Origin: Moniliophthora roreri
Taxonomy: Eukaryota; Basidiomycota; Agaricomycetes; Agaricales; Marasmiaceae
Assembly (NCBI GenBank): GCA_001466705.2
Contig: LATX02000046.1
Coordinates: forward strand, 1,240,001 to 1,304,000
DNA: 64,000 bases
Reading direction: 5' to 3'
In this document: in pieces, positions 36,452-47,305 of the stretch
How the letters are laid out: every line of letters begins with the position of its first letter
How positions within the stretch are numbered: the stretch's first letter is position 1
Made by a program: the position numbers and the translations under genes
The notes under the pieces: generated by a model
What the model saw: only the letters and a program-made list of their open reading frames with translations
Told to the model about the DNA's origin: nothing
The model's database searches: none

Positions 36452-37793
36452 CTTGAGTACCGTGAGCATCGGTAGCAGCCTTTTTATATGTGTAAGAAGT
36501 ACTAGTAACCGCATGCTTTTTCCATCCATCGGATGTGATCGACTTCCCGTTTGATCTTTGGATACACGAGGTAACGCATTTTCCTGGGAATAGTATCATG
36601 AAAAGCACCGCATTTTGTGTAGCGATGTATGCTAGGACGAGAACCGATATCAGTTTGGATATTTAGATGGTCATGGATGTGATTTTGACGTACGGTCCAC
36701 ACGCTATGTATCGTGTCAGTGAACAAGACGGTCAGTTCGGAGTTTCCTTGTATGGCACGATGATTGGATTGGGGTCCAATATTCAGTAGGTTCCGAAGGC
36801 TAGTCGGCAATACATGCTCATTACAGTGCTGTAAACCGGCTTCACCGGGAGGAAAAAATAGTATTCGGTGTTTCCTTTTCTTGTTTTCACTGGTTATGGT
36901 ACCCGGTTCAATAATGGGGAACGCAGAACCCGAGAAAGGTGGTCACGAACTGGAAGCAAGTTTCTTGCCGTGAAATGTCTAGGTAATAGGTAATAGTTCG
37001 ACTATTGCTAGGGCATTTGCTTCCATGAACAACAAGTTCTCCTTCGAATATAGCAGCACGAAAACGAATGAATACTAAAGACTAGAAGAAGTCGGTCAGC
37101 CTCGAAACCGAGACCAGAAGGACGACTACGCACCGAAAATTCCATTTCCTAGTCCTGGACGGGCCCCATCGTGTTCCTCCAGAAATTTCAGCCTGCTATG
37201 ACCACGTATAGTAACATAGTAGACCCTGCGAACAGCGACAATGTCATCGAGGGAGGAGAGCACTGAGAGAGCATGTCATTTTATACTGGGGCCGTAGTGT
37301 ACTTTATTGGCGAGCAGTTCAAACTTGACAGCAATCGGACAAAAAGATCGGAATTCTGGGTATTGCGACGTACTATATAGTGCACGTGGAATTATCAAGG
37401 TAAAAGGTCACCAGTGGGTACACCCACGCAAAGCGATATAAGTAATCTGAGGTCTTAGTGAAGAGCTCTCCTCAACACTCAGCCTAGACCATTCTCATCC
37501 AGGCTGAAGAAACGCTTTTCTGCTAAAACATACATGTCCAATTATTTATGACAGGTAGGTAGTATTTCGTAAGGAAAAAAAAGAACAAAGAGGAGTGGAT
37601 TGGTGGTATTAAAGAACGTTGTCTCTGAATTGGTCTGCGTTGGGGGAATAATGGGTACTCAAAAACAAGTCAAAGAAAGATACAAAGTTGCATAAATGAC
37701 CAGGTGTGCTCCACGGCGAACGACAATCTAGTGAGATACGTGGACGCTGCGGCATCAACAGCAACGGTGAGGAACAGTTCCGTTCGCCAAGGA
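36452..37793. other. Spacer between the GH5 upstream region and the UBC6 3' end
   Basis: About 1.3 kb without a supported gene. A minus-strand open frame at 36502..36810 (102 codons) shows no domain and lies in the likely promoter of the GH5 gene. Confidence 0.45.
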
Positions 37794-39300
37794 TCAACCC
37801 CGGGATCCAGACGATAGCCTTGATACTACAACAGCAAGGGCGATCAGTAAACCCCATCGCCACTTCTCCCAGATCATCTCGGTCCATGATGATGCGATAT
37901 TAGCTGTAGCGTGAAGAGCATCTTCCGCTTTCGGTTTTGATTCACCGGAAATCACAGGAAGGGGATTTGGATTTGAGGTTGGTGCAGGTGCTGTTATTGG
38001 CGTCGGTGGTGGAGTGGACAGTACGGGCGAGTTTGCAAAGAAATTTGGTGGTGGTGGTGATGATGAAGGCGACGAAGTCCCCTTGGCGCTGTGTCCCATA
38101 TTCGGCAACTCCTTAGCTGTTGGCGTGCAGAACTAGGATAAAAGGAATCAGAATCATATGATGATGGAAGACAGCAACATGAGGCGCCATTTGGGGAAAG
38201 GGTGATGACAAATGTTAGATGACTACTCACATCAGGGAAAGCTTCCTTGAATCGTGTTTGTGATACATTCCACTCATGACTACGAGCGGCGTAAGCACGT
38301 TTTTGCGAGTCAGTCGCAGTCACAGAACCCGTAGTCATCTCATCGGAAAGCATGAACGACAGAAGACCCGTCAATCTAAATTAAGAAAATTATCAGTCAG
38401 CGGGTGGTCGGTGATTGTTTGCGAAAAGGCCAAGACGAAGGGTAGACGTCGCTTGAACGAGCATTTGAAATCAACCGAAAATAAATCCAATAACACAAAA
38501 GTGTGATCTGAGATTGTAGGGAGGAAGAGTGTTCGGATTGAAAATGGCTACTCACATTGTCGCAACACTCCATGCAGGATTCCACTGTTGATAAGCAACC
38601 GAGTTAGCGATAGTTCCGCTCTCGCTGAACTGACATGCCCACAGCCACTCTTTGCCAACAAGGAAGTCGTTGACAAGAAAATAAGCGTGTTTTGGGCTGA
38701 ATTGAGAGCCGCTTATGCCTTATCGAGAATGTGGCAATGCGGAGCATGTCAGTAACGAAACCGAACTCACAGTTCCTGGGTGAAAGTCTGACATGGAGAA
38801 GCATATCTTCTTATCGGGGTGAAAGCGACCCGAGGGTGTCAACATCTATAGCACTCGATGATCAGGAACCGCACTGAGCCAGGAGCTGAGTCGAGCGCGC
38901 ACCTTGATGCCGGGTGGCTTAAAAGGGTATTCGGAAGGAAACATAAGGACTCCGTGATATTCTCCGCCTGCGAAAGGTGAATCTGGGGGCCCGCGCTGAA
39001 TAGAAATCCTCGTCAATTCTTCCTCGCCGCGATTTTGAAGGGCCAACGATGGCTTACAATGATGTAATTCCCTGAAGCAAAGTCTGATCAGTATCGTGAA
39101 TACTACTGAGCCGATAGTCACGTACACGTCAAGATATTCTTCTCGTCTGGTACTGCCCAAATGAATGGGGGTGGTTCCTTCACCATCGCAACATATTCCT
39201 TCGTGAGCTACGGATGAAACAGAGATGACTCGAGGTCAGCAAAAGTCGAAGGATCAAAGAATGCGCAACATACTCGTTTCTGTGCAGCTTTACTGGCCAT
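37794..39300 (-). CDS. UBC6: Tail-anchored ubiquitin-conjugating enzyme E2 (UBC6/UBE2J type)
   Basis: E2 enzyme of ER-associated degradation, anchored in the ER membrane by its C-terminus with the catalytic domain in the cytosol. The start at 39300 reads [14 protein letters not shown]. The E2 fold shows [26 protein letters not shown], then [20 protein letters not shown] followed by FHPG; the catalytic Cys is at 38801-38803. Both this motif and the tail anchor are diagnostic of the UBC6 class. The C-terminal part is Pro/Ser-rich ([13 protein letters not shown]) and ends with [18 protein letters not shown], a single membrane segment followed by a very short tail. Six or more short introns interrupt the gene. 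Intact as far as seen. Confidence 0.9.
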
Positions 39301-41312
39301 TTAGAGTAGAATTTGAGGTAAGAAGCAAGTTGACTGAGAGGAAGACCAAGTAGCAGAGGAGAACAAGGTGGGGGTAAGAAGTTTGGGATCGTGTGAAAAA
39401 TGACCCGGTGACATTCCCCCGCACCGCCACATGTTCTCTCAAGCTCCTGCCACTTTGGTCAAAAAAGATCTGCCAGCTTTCAAAGCCCTTTTCAAGCTCA
39501 ATTCTCCAGATACAAAGAAGGTTTAGAAAATGGGAGGAGATCACATCTATTGATCGGATACTAGAAAATCCCTGCATTCTTGGGATCCCGACTCGATTGT
39601 TTGTCGAGCGCATCCGGGCTATGTTTACTCGTTCCCCTGGTTACTCGCCTCGGCGCGTTCATGAATGGCATTCAGGCTCAATGGATGACAGATTTATCAA
39701 GCGAGCATTCAGGGCTTGAGCTGGACAATGATACACCAATTTCCTCTTGAGGAGCCTCTCTGCACCATGCTACTCGGTGTATTCTAGTAAAATCAGCGAT
39801 GCAAACATGTCGAGCTACTCTCGCCTGGTTTTTGACGACGTCAATACGACAGCAGCGGGCAACGTGCGACATGAATTCATGCCGAAGTCCACCATCTTCC
39901 ACCTTCGCAACAAATTACCGGTTTCTAAAGGATCCCCTATAATGTACCATTGCCAGCTCAAATGGTTGATTTGGTACCATAGGATGCTACCTGTGATTAT
40001 TCAAAAACTTAGAGTGCGGTTATCTCCCGCATGTGTTAATGGCAGGAGAACGGGGCTGCGGCACGGTTCACTGCCTACTTCAGTATGACAGTATTACGAG
40101 GATCATTGATCATATGTATGTTTTATTCAGTCATATTCACGATTACGATCTCATGCTGCAACGCAGGCTACCTTTGGGCTATCCGCTATTGGCTACCACA
40201 TCTCCAGGGGGTCTGAAAGTGGCTGCGTACTGAGCTCTATTTCGGTCAGTGTCTCCCACCACTCCGTTCTATATCCCGAATTTACCCGTTGAGTGAGCTC
40301 AAATCGACTGCGGATCTGCGGGTTTACTTACTGTCTCCTTCAAGGTCGCTGTGAAGACGTTCACTTGATTGTCATTTGACATGCATTGGTACTACCTAAT
40401 GAAAGGTCGATTCACTGCTTTCCCGGTTGCAATAATACTTGATGTTTTATGACAGCCCTCTCACTTTTACCATCAACATTTCCAACGCACTTTTTTGACT
40501 CTAACGCAATGCAGGACGGTTCCGCTTTCTGACTCTGTCTCCAAGGCTCTTGATCTATAAACGAATCACCGCCTCCCTCGGTATAATATAACGTCGTCTA
40601 AATCCCCTTTATGCGGATATAGTCCCAGCAACTTATCAGCTATTTCCGGCTTCGTTGTCATTGCGAATCATTGACTGCGACTACAAGATTGGCGGCTTGT
40701 ACGATAGTGGGAATCGGCGAAATGTGCAGTGCAAGTCATACGGTGGGCGAGGGCGGATCATGATCTTTACAGAGCAAAGAAGCTCGGCGCTTTCGGAAAG
40801 GGAGAGCTGAAAGAGATAAAGGAGGCGATTTCGGTCCTTGCTTTCGGTCACGAAGGCCTCAGATCTAACAGCACTGTCAGCAGTGACTGCTTGCCTCGGC
40901 TGCGGGATTCAATTTTTGGTACTTTTTGCTGGATGCTCGCTGGCCTTGGGATTGTTTTCATTCATGAACTTGTATGGCTTCCACAGTCTATATCTGGAAA
41001 TTTTGACCAAATTGTAGCTCTACATTTGGCTGGCTTATTACTCGTTTGGGCATAAACTCACGCGTGGCGCTTGATCGGGAGGTAATAGAAGTTGGTCAGT
41101 ATCGGTGACGTCCCCAAACGTTCAATGTCAGTTCCTTCTCTCCTTCTTCTACGACCACAATCCTTCAAGCACTGTCAGTCGAATTTCTCTCGTAGATTTT
41201 ATTTTCCCTTCAACATATCGCCCTCCGTTCGACCTCCAGATCTTACGCCGAATATCCATCAAGCACGTACCAAGTCGAATCCAGAGCCTGCTCGAAGGAA
41301 AAGCGTAATACG
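39301..41312. other. Divergent intergenic region with an unsupported open frame
   Basis: Holds the upstream regions of UBC6 and of the Kre9-like gene. The frame at 40729..41055 (plus, GTG start) has one hydrophobic segment (FGTFCWMLAGLGIVFI), but I find no ATG or exon leading into it. The frame 39747..40088 has no features. I call neither a gene. Confidence 0.4.
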
Positions 41313-42001
41313 ATGTCAACTCGCGTTCTTCTGGTCCTTCTCTCGTTCCTTGTATGCGTCTCTGGTGAGTCAGAGTTACTACATTACTTGGTCCTCTCAA
41401 CCTCGCCCTTACGAATACCGTGCTACTCCAGCTTATTTCGTGATCACACAACCGGCGAGAGGGGCCGTATGGCAAAACGGCATGGCGAATTCCATTGCGT
41501 GGAACAAAGGCGTTCTGGATGGGACAGACAGATTCGATATTGAGATTACGCGGTTGAAAGAAAATGGTCTACTGCTCGTGGCACGAGACGGTGCGTACCA
41601 CCTCGTCATGTTGATGGCGTTTAATCGTTTCAACTGACGTATACGCAGTTCCAGTAAACCCGCCCTCACTCAACGTCCACCTCGATGACGTCCCACCAGG
41701 CGACGATTACTTTCTTCTTTTCCTCAATTCTACCCCCGGCGTTGTATATACAACCTCTCAACGCTTCTCAGTTCTTCCATCAAACGCGCAAGGGGCTTAC
41801 ATTACACCGCCGAATCCGGATGTGCCAACGATAACTGTCTCGGGTGCACCTAATCCAACCAGAGGATGGATAACGACGTTTCCGGCTCTCAAAGCGAACT
41901 CGGCAGCGGGACCTGAGCTAATTGGGTCGAAGGGGTCGTTAGTTGGTGTGTTGACGGCGCTGGCAGTTTGCGCGACGGCGTTTATGATGACATTGTGGTA
42001 G
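41313..42001 (+). CDS. GPI-anchored surface protein with a Kre9/Knh1-like N-terminal domain
   Basis: Short extracellular protein of the fungal family with a Kre9/KNH-type Ig-like N-terminal domain, linked in yeast to beta-1,6-glucan and cell-wall assembly. The start at 41313 gives the signal peptide MSTRVLLVLLSFLVCVSG. A first intron (donor GTGAGT, acceptor TCCAG) joins it to AYFVITQPARGAVWQNG and IAWNKGVLDGTDRFDIEITR, the family's core. The second intron lies at about 41591..41649. After VPPGDDYFLLFLNST and a Pro-rich stretch come small residues (ANSAAGPE) that could hold the omega site, then the hydrophobic tail LVGVLTALAVCATAFMMTLW and the stop at 42001. Complete and intact. Confidence 0.85.
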
Positions 42002-42200
42002 CGAAAGGTTCTCGGACTCGATGACTAGAAAAGGACGGCGATGTGGCATTTCCTAATTCCTTTGTACTAGCACCACACGATGTACAGTATTTATCGTTAC
42101 TCTATTATTGTCGGACCCCCCGAGTCTAAGTTCCTCCTAGGCCAATGTTCCAAAGCACTCGAAGTTTCTATCAAAATCTTTTCTGTTCCGAGGGTAAGCA

Positions 42201-42580
42201 TCAATGAGGCGATATGTTCCTGACCCTGGTGCCTAGAGTCGCCGGGAAGAATGCCACGACCTTCTCATCTGCGATACGCACGTTCTCCTCCAAATCCGGC
42301 CGGGTGAATTCGCGGATCGCGAGCCAGTGGTTCGAACTCCCAGGTTGAAAGGTATTCCTGAGATTCAAAGACATCCGTCGTTTCGGCGTCGTTGAAGTTG
42401 AGTACGATAATTATCCGCCTCCCTCAATCGCGGGAGTCCAATAAGCGCAAAAACCGTGTCCGCGTGTTTGGATAGGAAGGTTTCGATGAGCGTTTGCCGG
42501 AAACAACCGTCCATGAATGTTGGACTCGGAATGCCCTCTTCATGAACTGATAATATTAGAAGAGTTCTCGGGACTCGCAT
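42201..42580 (-). pseudogene. Gene fragment of an unrecognised family (paired with a copy at 50.1 kb)
   Basis: Minus-strand coding-like blocks in two frames. Upstream is FMDGCFRQTLIETFLSKHAD with TVFALIGLPRLREADNYR. Downstream is NTFQPGSSNHWLAIREFTRP with DLEENVRIADEKVVAFFPAT, ending at 42201. The downstream block recurs in broken form near 50.1-50.2 kb, which supports past coding function. I do not recognise the family. The frames do not join by an obvious intron, so it is probably a fragment or a broken gene. Confidence 0.45.
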
Positions 42581-43351
42581 TTACCTGTATTCCGTAAGAG
42601 CTGAACAACCTTTGTGATGTTAGATCCAATTCGAGTTCGCGCAAGTCCGACTGCAATATGTCGCTACCAAACACGAAGAGCAACGAACGTAGCGCGTCTT
42701 TTGGCGGCTCTTATGCAAAAATTATCAGCAAACACTTGCTAAGTAATACCCACAGAACTATCTCCGAGTAAAACTATTATCGATATCCTAAAACTTAAAG
42801 TGCAGACCGACCTAGAAGTGCAGACCTGGGCAAAGTCTTGTTCTCCTGCATCTCAATCCTGAACCTTCCTCTCCCTAAATTACATCTATATTGATTAATG
42901 GATACTGCACCTTATTTTGTCCCGTAATGCATGAAGAAAAAAGATTTGACGATTTTTGCCGGATTTCGGACTCCGCTGACTCGCGCGGGAAATGGTCTGC
43001 AGTTCGACGAAGCCCTCTCGCGGCAACTTGCAGGGTTTCTGCACTGCGGGATATCCTACCGTTTTGGATGTCTTCTCCACCGCTGGCACTTTCCAATTGT
43101 ACGCTATTGGGTGTTGCTGGTTCATTTGCGGTGAGGTTGTACCCCTCCAACCTCGTTGGTCACACTGAACATTCAACGCAGGAATATGTCAATGACAGAT
43201 GGAATCGCGTCGAAGCTGTTAAGAAGTCGGCGATATAACGGATTTCCCGCACCTCAAAGACACGGCGCCTTTCTTTACTCCAAACTATCACCCAGCCGGC
43301 CAAGTATTTTGGTTTCCAGTTCGAGAGTTCAAGGTCACTCATACCTGAATC
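42581..43351. other. Spacer upstream of membrane-protein gene A
   Basis: No supported gene. Overlapping short frames on both strands (42875..43453) are mutual shadows without domain character. Confidence 0.4.
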
Positions 43352-46300
43352 ATGTCGGATAAACCACCGACCTTTGGCACAACACTTTCCAACGGCATCC
43401 AAGATGTTGCTGCTCTTCTTCCCCTTCTCGGCACTGAACAGTGCGAAAGGCACGTTGGCTCCGCTCTTGAGAAGGGATATCTTTATGCAGCCGCAACCTC
43501 CCTATCGTTATTCGGTAGCCTCGGGATCGTGAAAGCGACGTTTGCAACGCTGCTAGCGACAATCACCTACCCCTTCTATGGAGGTCGTTGGCTCGATGAC
43601 GCTGGCTTCTCTACCCTTGGCTCGGTGTTGTCGATGGTGATGATAGACAAAGAGACTGGCTGGTATGGTGCGGAAGTCAAGCTGCAGAAGCTACTTCAGG
43701 AGCAACATATCGACGATCCGAGTCTAGTGAAAGGTTTCGATTGGTCAGAGTGGAATCCGGTGGTGGAAGGTGAACAGGCACATAAAGATAGTTGGTCAGA
43801 GGTGTCTTCAAAGAGTCCTGCGGCTAGTGCGGCCGTCGATGGCGAAGATCCGAAAGACGACTTGGAGATGAACAGAATAGATGTTTACTCGGGGCAGGTT
43901 TCAGGGCAGTCCGCCGTTGGAGATAAGCAGGGCAATCCAGAGAACATTGAGCCGGGTGTCATTTCTCGAGTGTCTGATTCCGTGAAACATTATCTGAGGG
44001 TGAGTTGCTCATCTTGACGTCGTTGTCAGCGGCTCATATGTTCACAATTGTAGAAGTGCTCATGGAACAGCGTGCTTATCCTGTTGTCTCTGCTGAGCGC
44101 GATCCTCAGTATCACCCCCTATCTCTATCTTATGAAGGGCCATTGGGGTCGTCCCTTGTCGTGGCTATTTCCTCTACTCCGGTCGTTTGGATCCTTTCTG
44201 TGCGTTTTATTTGTACAGCTCGCACTACAGCTCCGAATACATCGGATTACCAATACTAGCCTCGTTTGGCTGACGTTACAGAGGAAACATCGTTTCAAGG
44301 ATGATATTGGCATCGGTACCCAGAGACCCGTACTGGAGGACCGCATTCGCCGTCGTTTCCGTCTTCCCATGAAATCAATCCCCTATTTGAAGCCCCGGGA
44401 ACATGCCTCTGACGAGAAGCAGTCACATGTAAAGCTATCACAAGAAGAGCGTGAAAGGTTGATTACGCTTCTAGCTATGGACTGGTATCTGGTCCTTTAT
44501 CAAGTCATTATGGTTATTGGTATGGGGATGATCGTCGCCGGATACGTCGGCTGCTTCAGTCTCGTTGGTCAGACCCAAGTCGAGAGCGCACCCTATGTGT
44601 GGTTCGGACTGGAAACCGCGCTTTCTCTCTTCCGCATTTTTTTGTGGGGCTTGAACCCGGATTGGGATGAGCGTACAGGACTGAGGTTATCGCTCGAATT
44701 ATATCCACACCTGCATGATCCTAATAGTGACCACAAGACACCTTTTCCCCTTATCACCTCGCCGTATGACAGTTACGAGCTACATATAAAGCCCGATTAT
44801 GACGGAAATTATACGTCTTCCCCATAAACATTTGTCGTCCAAAATGAATCAGACTTTCTTGGGATGGCTACAGCATGGGTCGGGCCGCTGCAACGACTGG
44901 AGTCTAACACTATCACACTATTCTATAGTATCCTAATCCACGATGACACAAAGAGGCTGTATACCACTGTTCACTTCATGGACTCCCATCCTTCACTCAC
45001 TTTCTCTGCCGATGACACCGATTTCATAGTCTTCTCGTCAATATTGGAAACAAATCCCACCACCGGCGCAGTTCAGGTTACCCTCGGTGACCGAGTCCTC
45101 AAAAGCCTCGTATCATTCATCGATAGCCACTCCTATCACCAAGTAGTAGATCACTCACGGCTCCTCAGCACGCGGATCTTCGGTGCGCCGTTACATGATA
45201 CTCTGGCTGTCAAGTGGAATCTCCTCAATCTGCCTGCCCCCGCCTCTGAACATGGTGCTCACAGCAGTCAGCGCACCAAGATGCCTCTGAGCTACTATGA
45301 CCAGAAGTACAGGACCCTGCTATCGTCATGGACGTTGAAATCGGAGTATTGTCGAACCAGGGGATACTTGCTCGAGAAGCTGGCTGTCGAGGATGACGCG
45401 TATCGTGAACAAAACATTGACGAATATACTGCCTCCTTCTACGGAGAGGCATTATTTCTCGTGGAGAATTTTGTACTGGAATTGCACCTGTGGCACCAGG
45501 AGACAGCCATAGGGCATTCTGGTGTACTACGACAGATCCTCCCAGAATCCATTCGAGCGATGCAGTCGCGTATTGCCACAGAGAAGGGACACGCAATCAC
45601 CAGATGTCGAGGATACAAGTGGGAGAATACAAGTGGAGAAGGAAGTTTGAGCTATGAATGGGATCAGGTGCTGCAGGCATTGCTACAAATCAGGGTATCC
45701 GAGCGACTCCGCCCAGATGCGGAGGCACTTCTCAAAGACATCTGCTCACCGCAATCTACACACCTGCATCCCCTAGAATTTAAAATGGAGTCATATGTGT
45801 GCGATCTCGTCGCTGATTCTAAACTATATTTAAGGCTCCGACGGATTACTGACTTCTGGGCCGAAAACAGGCATCCTATCCCGCCAACTCCACGGCAAAA
45901 GCTCAAGATGATGCTTCACGCCATGTTCTTCCGTCTCCATAGGACTTTGTCAGGTGGCTTCTCAACGCCACGCTCAAACGAGAACCTGTGGTGGACACTT
46001 GGGGAACTTCCAGACTCTGCTTCATGGGGCCTGTATATACATTCATTCGCACCAGAAGTTTTACGCAGGAACACGCATTCAGTAGTGGTTGAATTCTTCA
46101 TGCCTTCTTCTGTGCTTCAGCAGGAAGACGACGAAGGAGGAATGGGAGATATAGAGGTGCACAGAGAAGGGGGAGAAGGAGAAGAGGAAGCTGCAAGAAA
46201 CGGGATGGCCAAGGATGAAGAGATGGAGGTCGGAGACGATAAGCTTTGGATAGACTATCTATCCCTCATCGCTGCATCAGAGCACATCACTACACTTAGC

Positions 46301-47038
46301 ATCAACAATGGTTACTTTGATGGCATTATGGACAATGCTACTCGGGTTGCAGCTCGAAGCCTCGTTACCAGCAATCTCAACATCATATGCCTTTCCGGCG
46401 TGGACTGCCATTACCCAGGAGAGGATTGCGCAGAGCCTCACTGTCAAGCTGTCTTTGAAAATCGGCAGGCATGGAAGTGGAGAGCACAGAATAACTCGCT
46501 TTTTGCATCAATAGTCGGATTCGAAGCCTGTGATACTGGTGCCATTCAAGCAATGGGAGACCACATCCGACTATCTGCTACAGCGAGATGTCTTGTTTTA
46601 TACCATTGCCCAGGTATGGGAGAGCTCACAGTCATACTAAATGTGCGCAGGAGATCCTTTCCGATCTCCCTCGAGGCTACCTTGCAGTCGGATCTCGACA
46701 AGACCTTATCACACACAGAAATGCATGAAGTTCCTGTTCGACCAAACAAGTGGGAGAGGGAGCGTATTTTCTTTCGTTTCTCTTATGTTCCCAAGGGGAC
46801 AGGGGAAATTGTCATTAAGGCCTGGGAAGACATGGCTTGGAAGATACATGGTGAGGTCAAAGTGGAATGGAGTGCAGGGGGCAATAATAATAAAAAAGTT
46901 GAAAATGATGAAGAAACAGGTCAATTAACAGCGAGGAATGAAACAGTGGTAGACGACGACTCTGGAGAGGAGAGTTTGATGATGTATGATTCAGAGCCAA
47001 GCACAGGCGAGTCTTGGATGGAAGAAGATGAAGGCTAG
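43352..47038 (+). CDS. Membrane-protein family member A (two halves separated by an in-frame TAA)
   Basis: Uncharacterised Agaricomycete-type protein of about 1,200 codons. Exon 1 (43352..43999) begins MSDKPPTFGTTLSNGIQDVA and contains LLGTEQCERHVGSALEKGYL. After an intron (44000..44053) follow several membrane segments (SVLILLSLLSAILSITPYL, LVLYQVIMVIGMGMIVAGYV) and WGLNPDWDERTG. Then a TAA (44825..44827) interrupts the frame. The same frame stays open for more than 700 codons beyond it. That part holds TAWVGPLQRLE, a long soluble region, a Glu-rich linker and the motif CLSGVDCHYPGEDCAEPHC (46387..46446). Paralogue B reads straight through with a Lys codon at the stop's position. Options are a recent nonsense mutation, readthrough, two separate products, or splicing of an 81-base weak-donor intron. 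Function unknown. Confidence 0.7.
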
Positions 47039-47305
47039 CCGAAATATTCAGTGCACCCGTCACTTTATTCTTTTTTTCATATGGTTTGATTCATTATTTA
47101 TTGATATCATTACCTTCGTCGACATGGTGATCAAATATATTGTACGGATTCATTGGATCTCAAGGTCAAACAATAAGCCGCTGCGTGAGCTGAACAATAT
47201 AAAATTCTACAACCCATCCCGCCGCGTAAATGTTAAGGGAATCCTTGTTGGACTGAGGAACCCAAAAAGACATAAGGATCTTGACGAGAAGCATACGAAG
47301 AGTAC
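47039..47305. other. Convergent 3' spacer
   Basis: AT-rich spacer between gene A and the P450 pseudogene. Nothing recognised. Confidence 0.4.

Noticed and set aside
40729..41055. 108-codon frame with one hydrophobic segment as a membrane protein gene
   Set aside because: It begins with GTG, no ATG or upstream exon was found, and it lies in the promoter region of the Kre9-like gene.
42300..42345. tRNA T-arm-like string GGTTCGAACTCCC
   Set aside because: No acceptor stem, D-arm or anticodon arm around it. The same bases translate to the SSNHW block shared with 50.1 kb.
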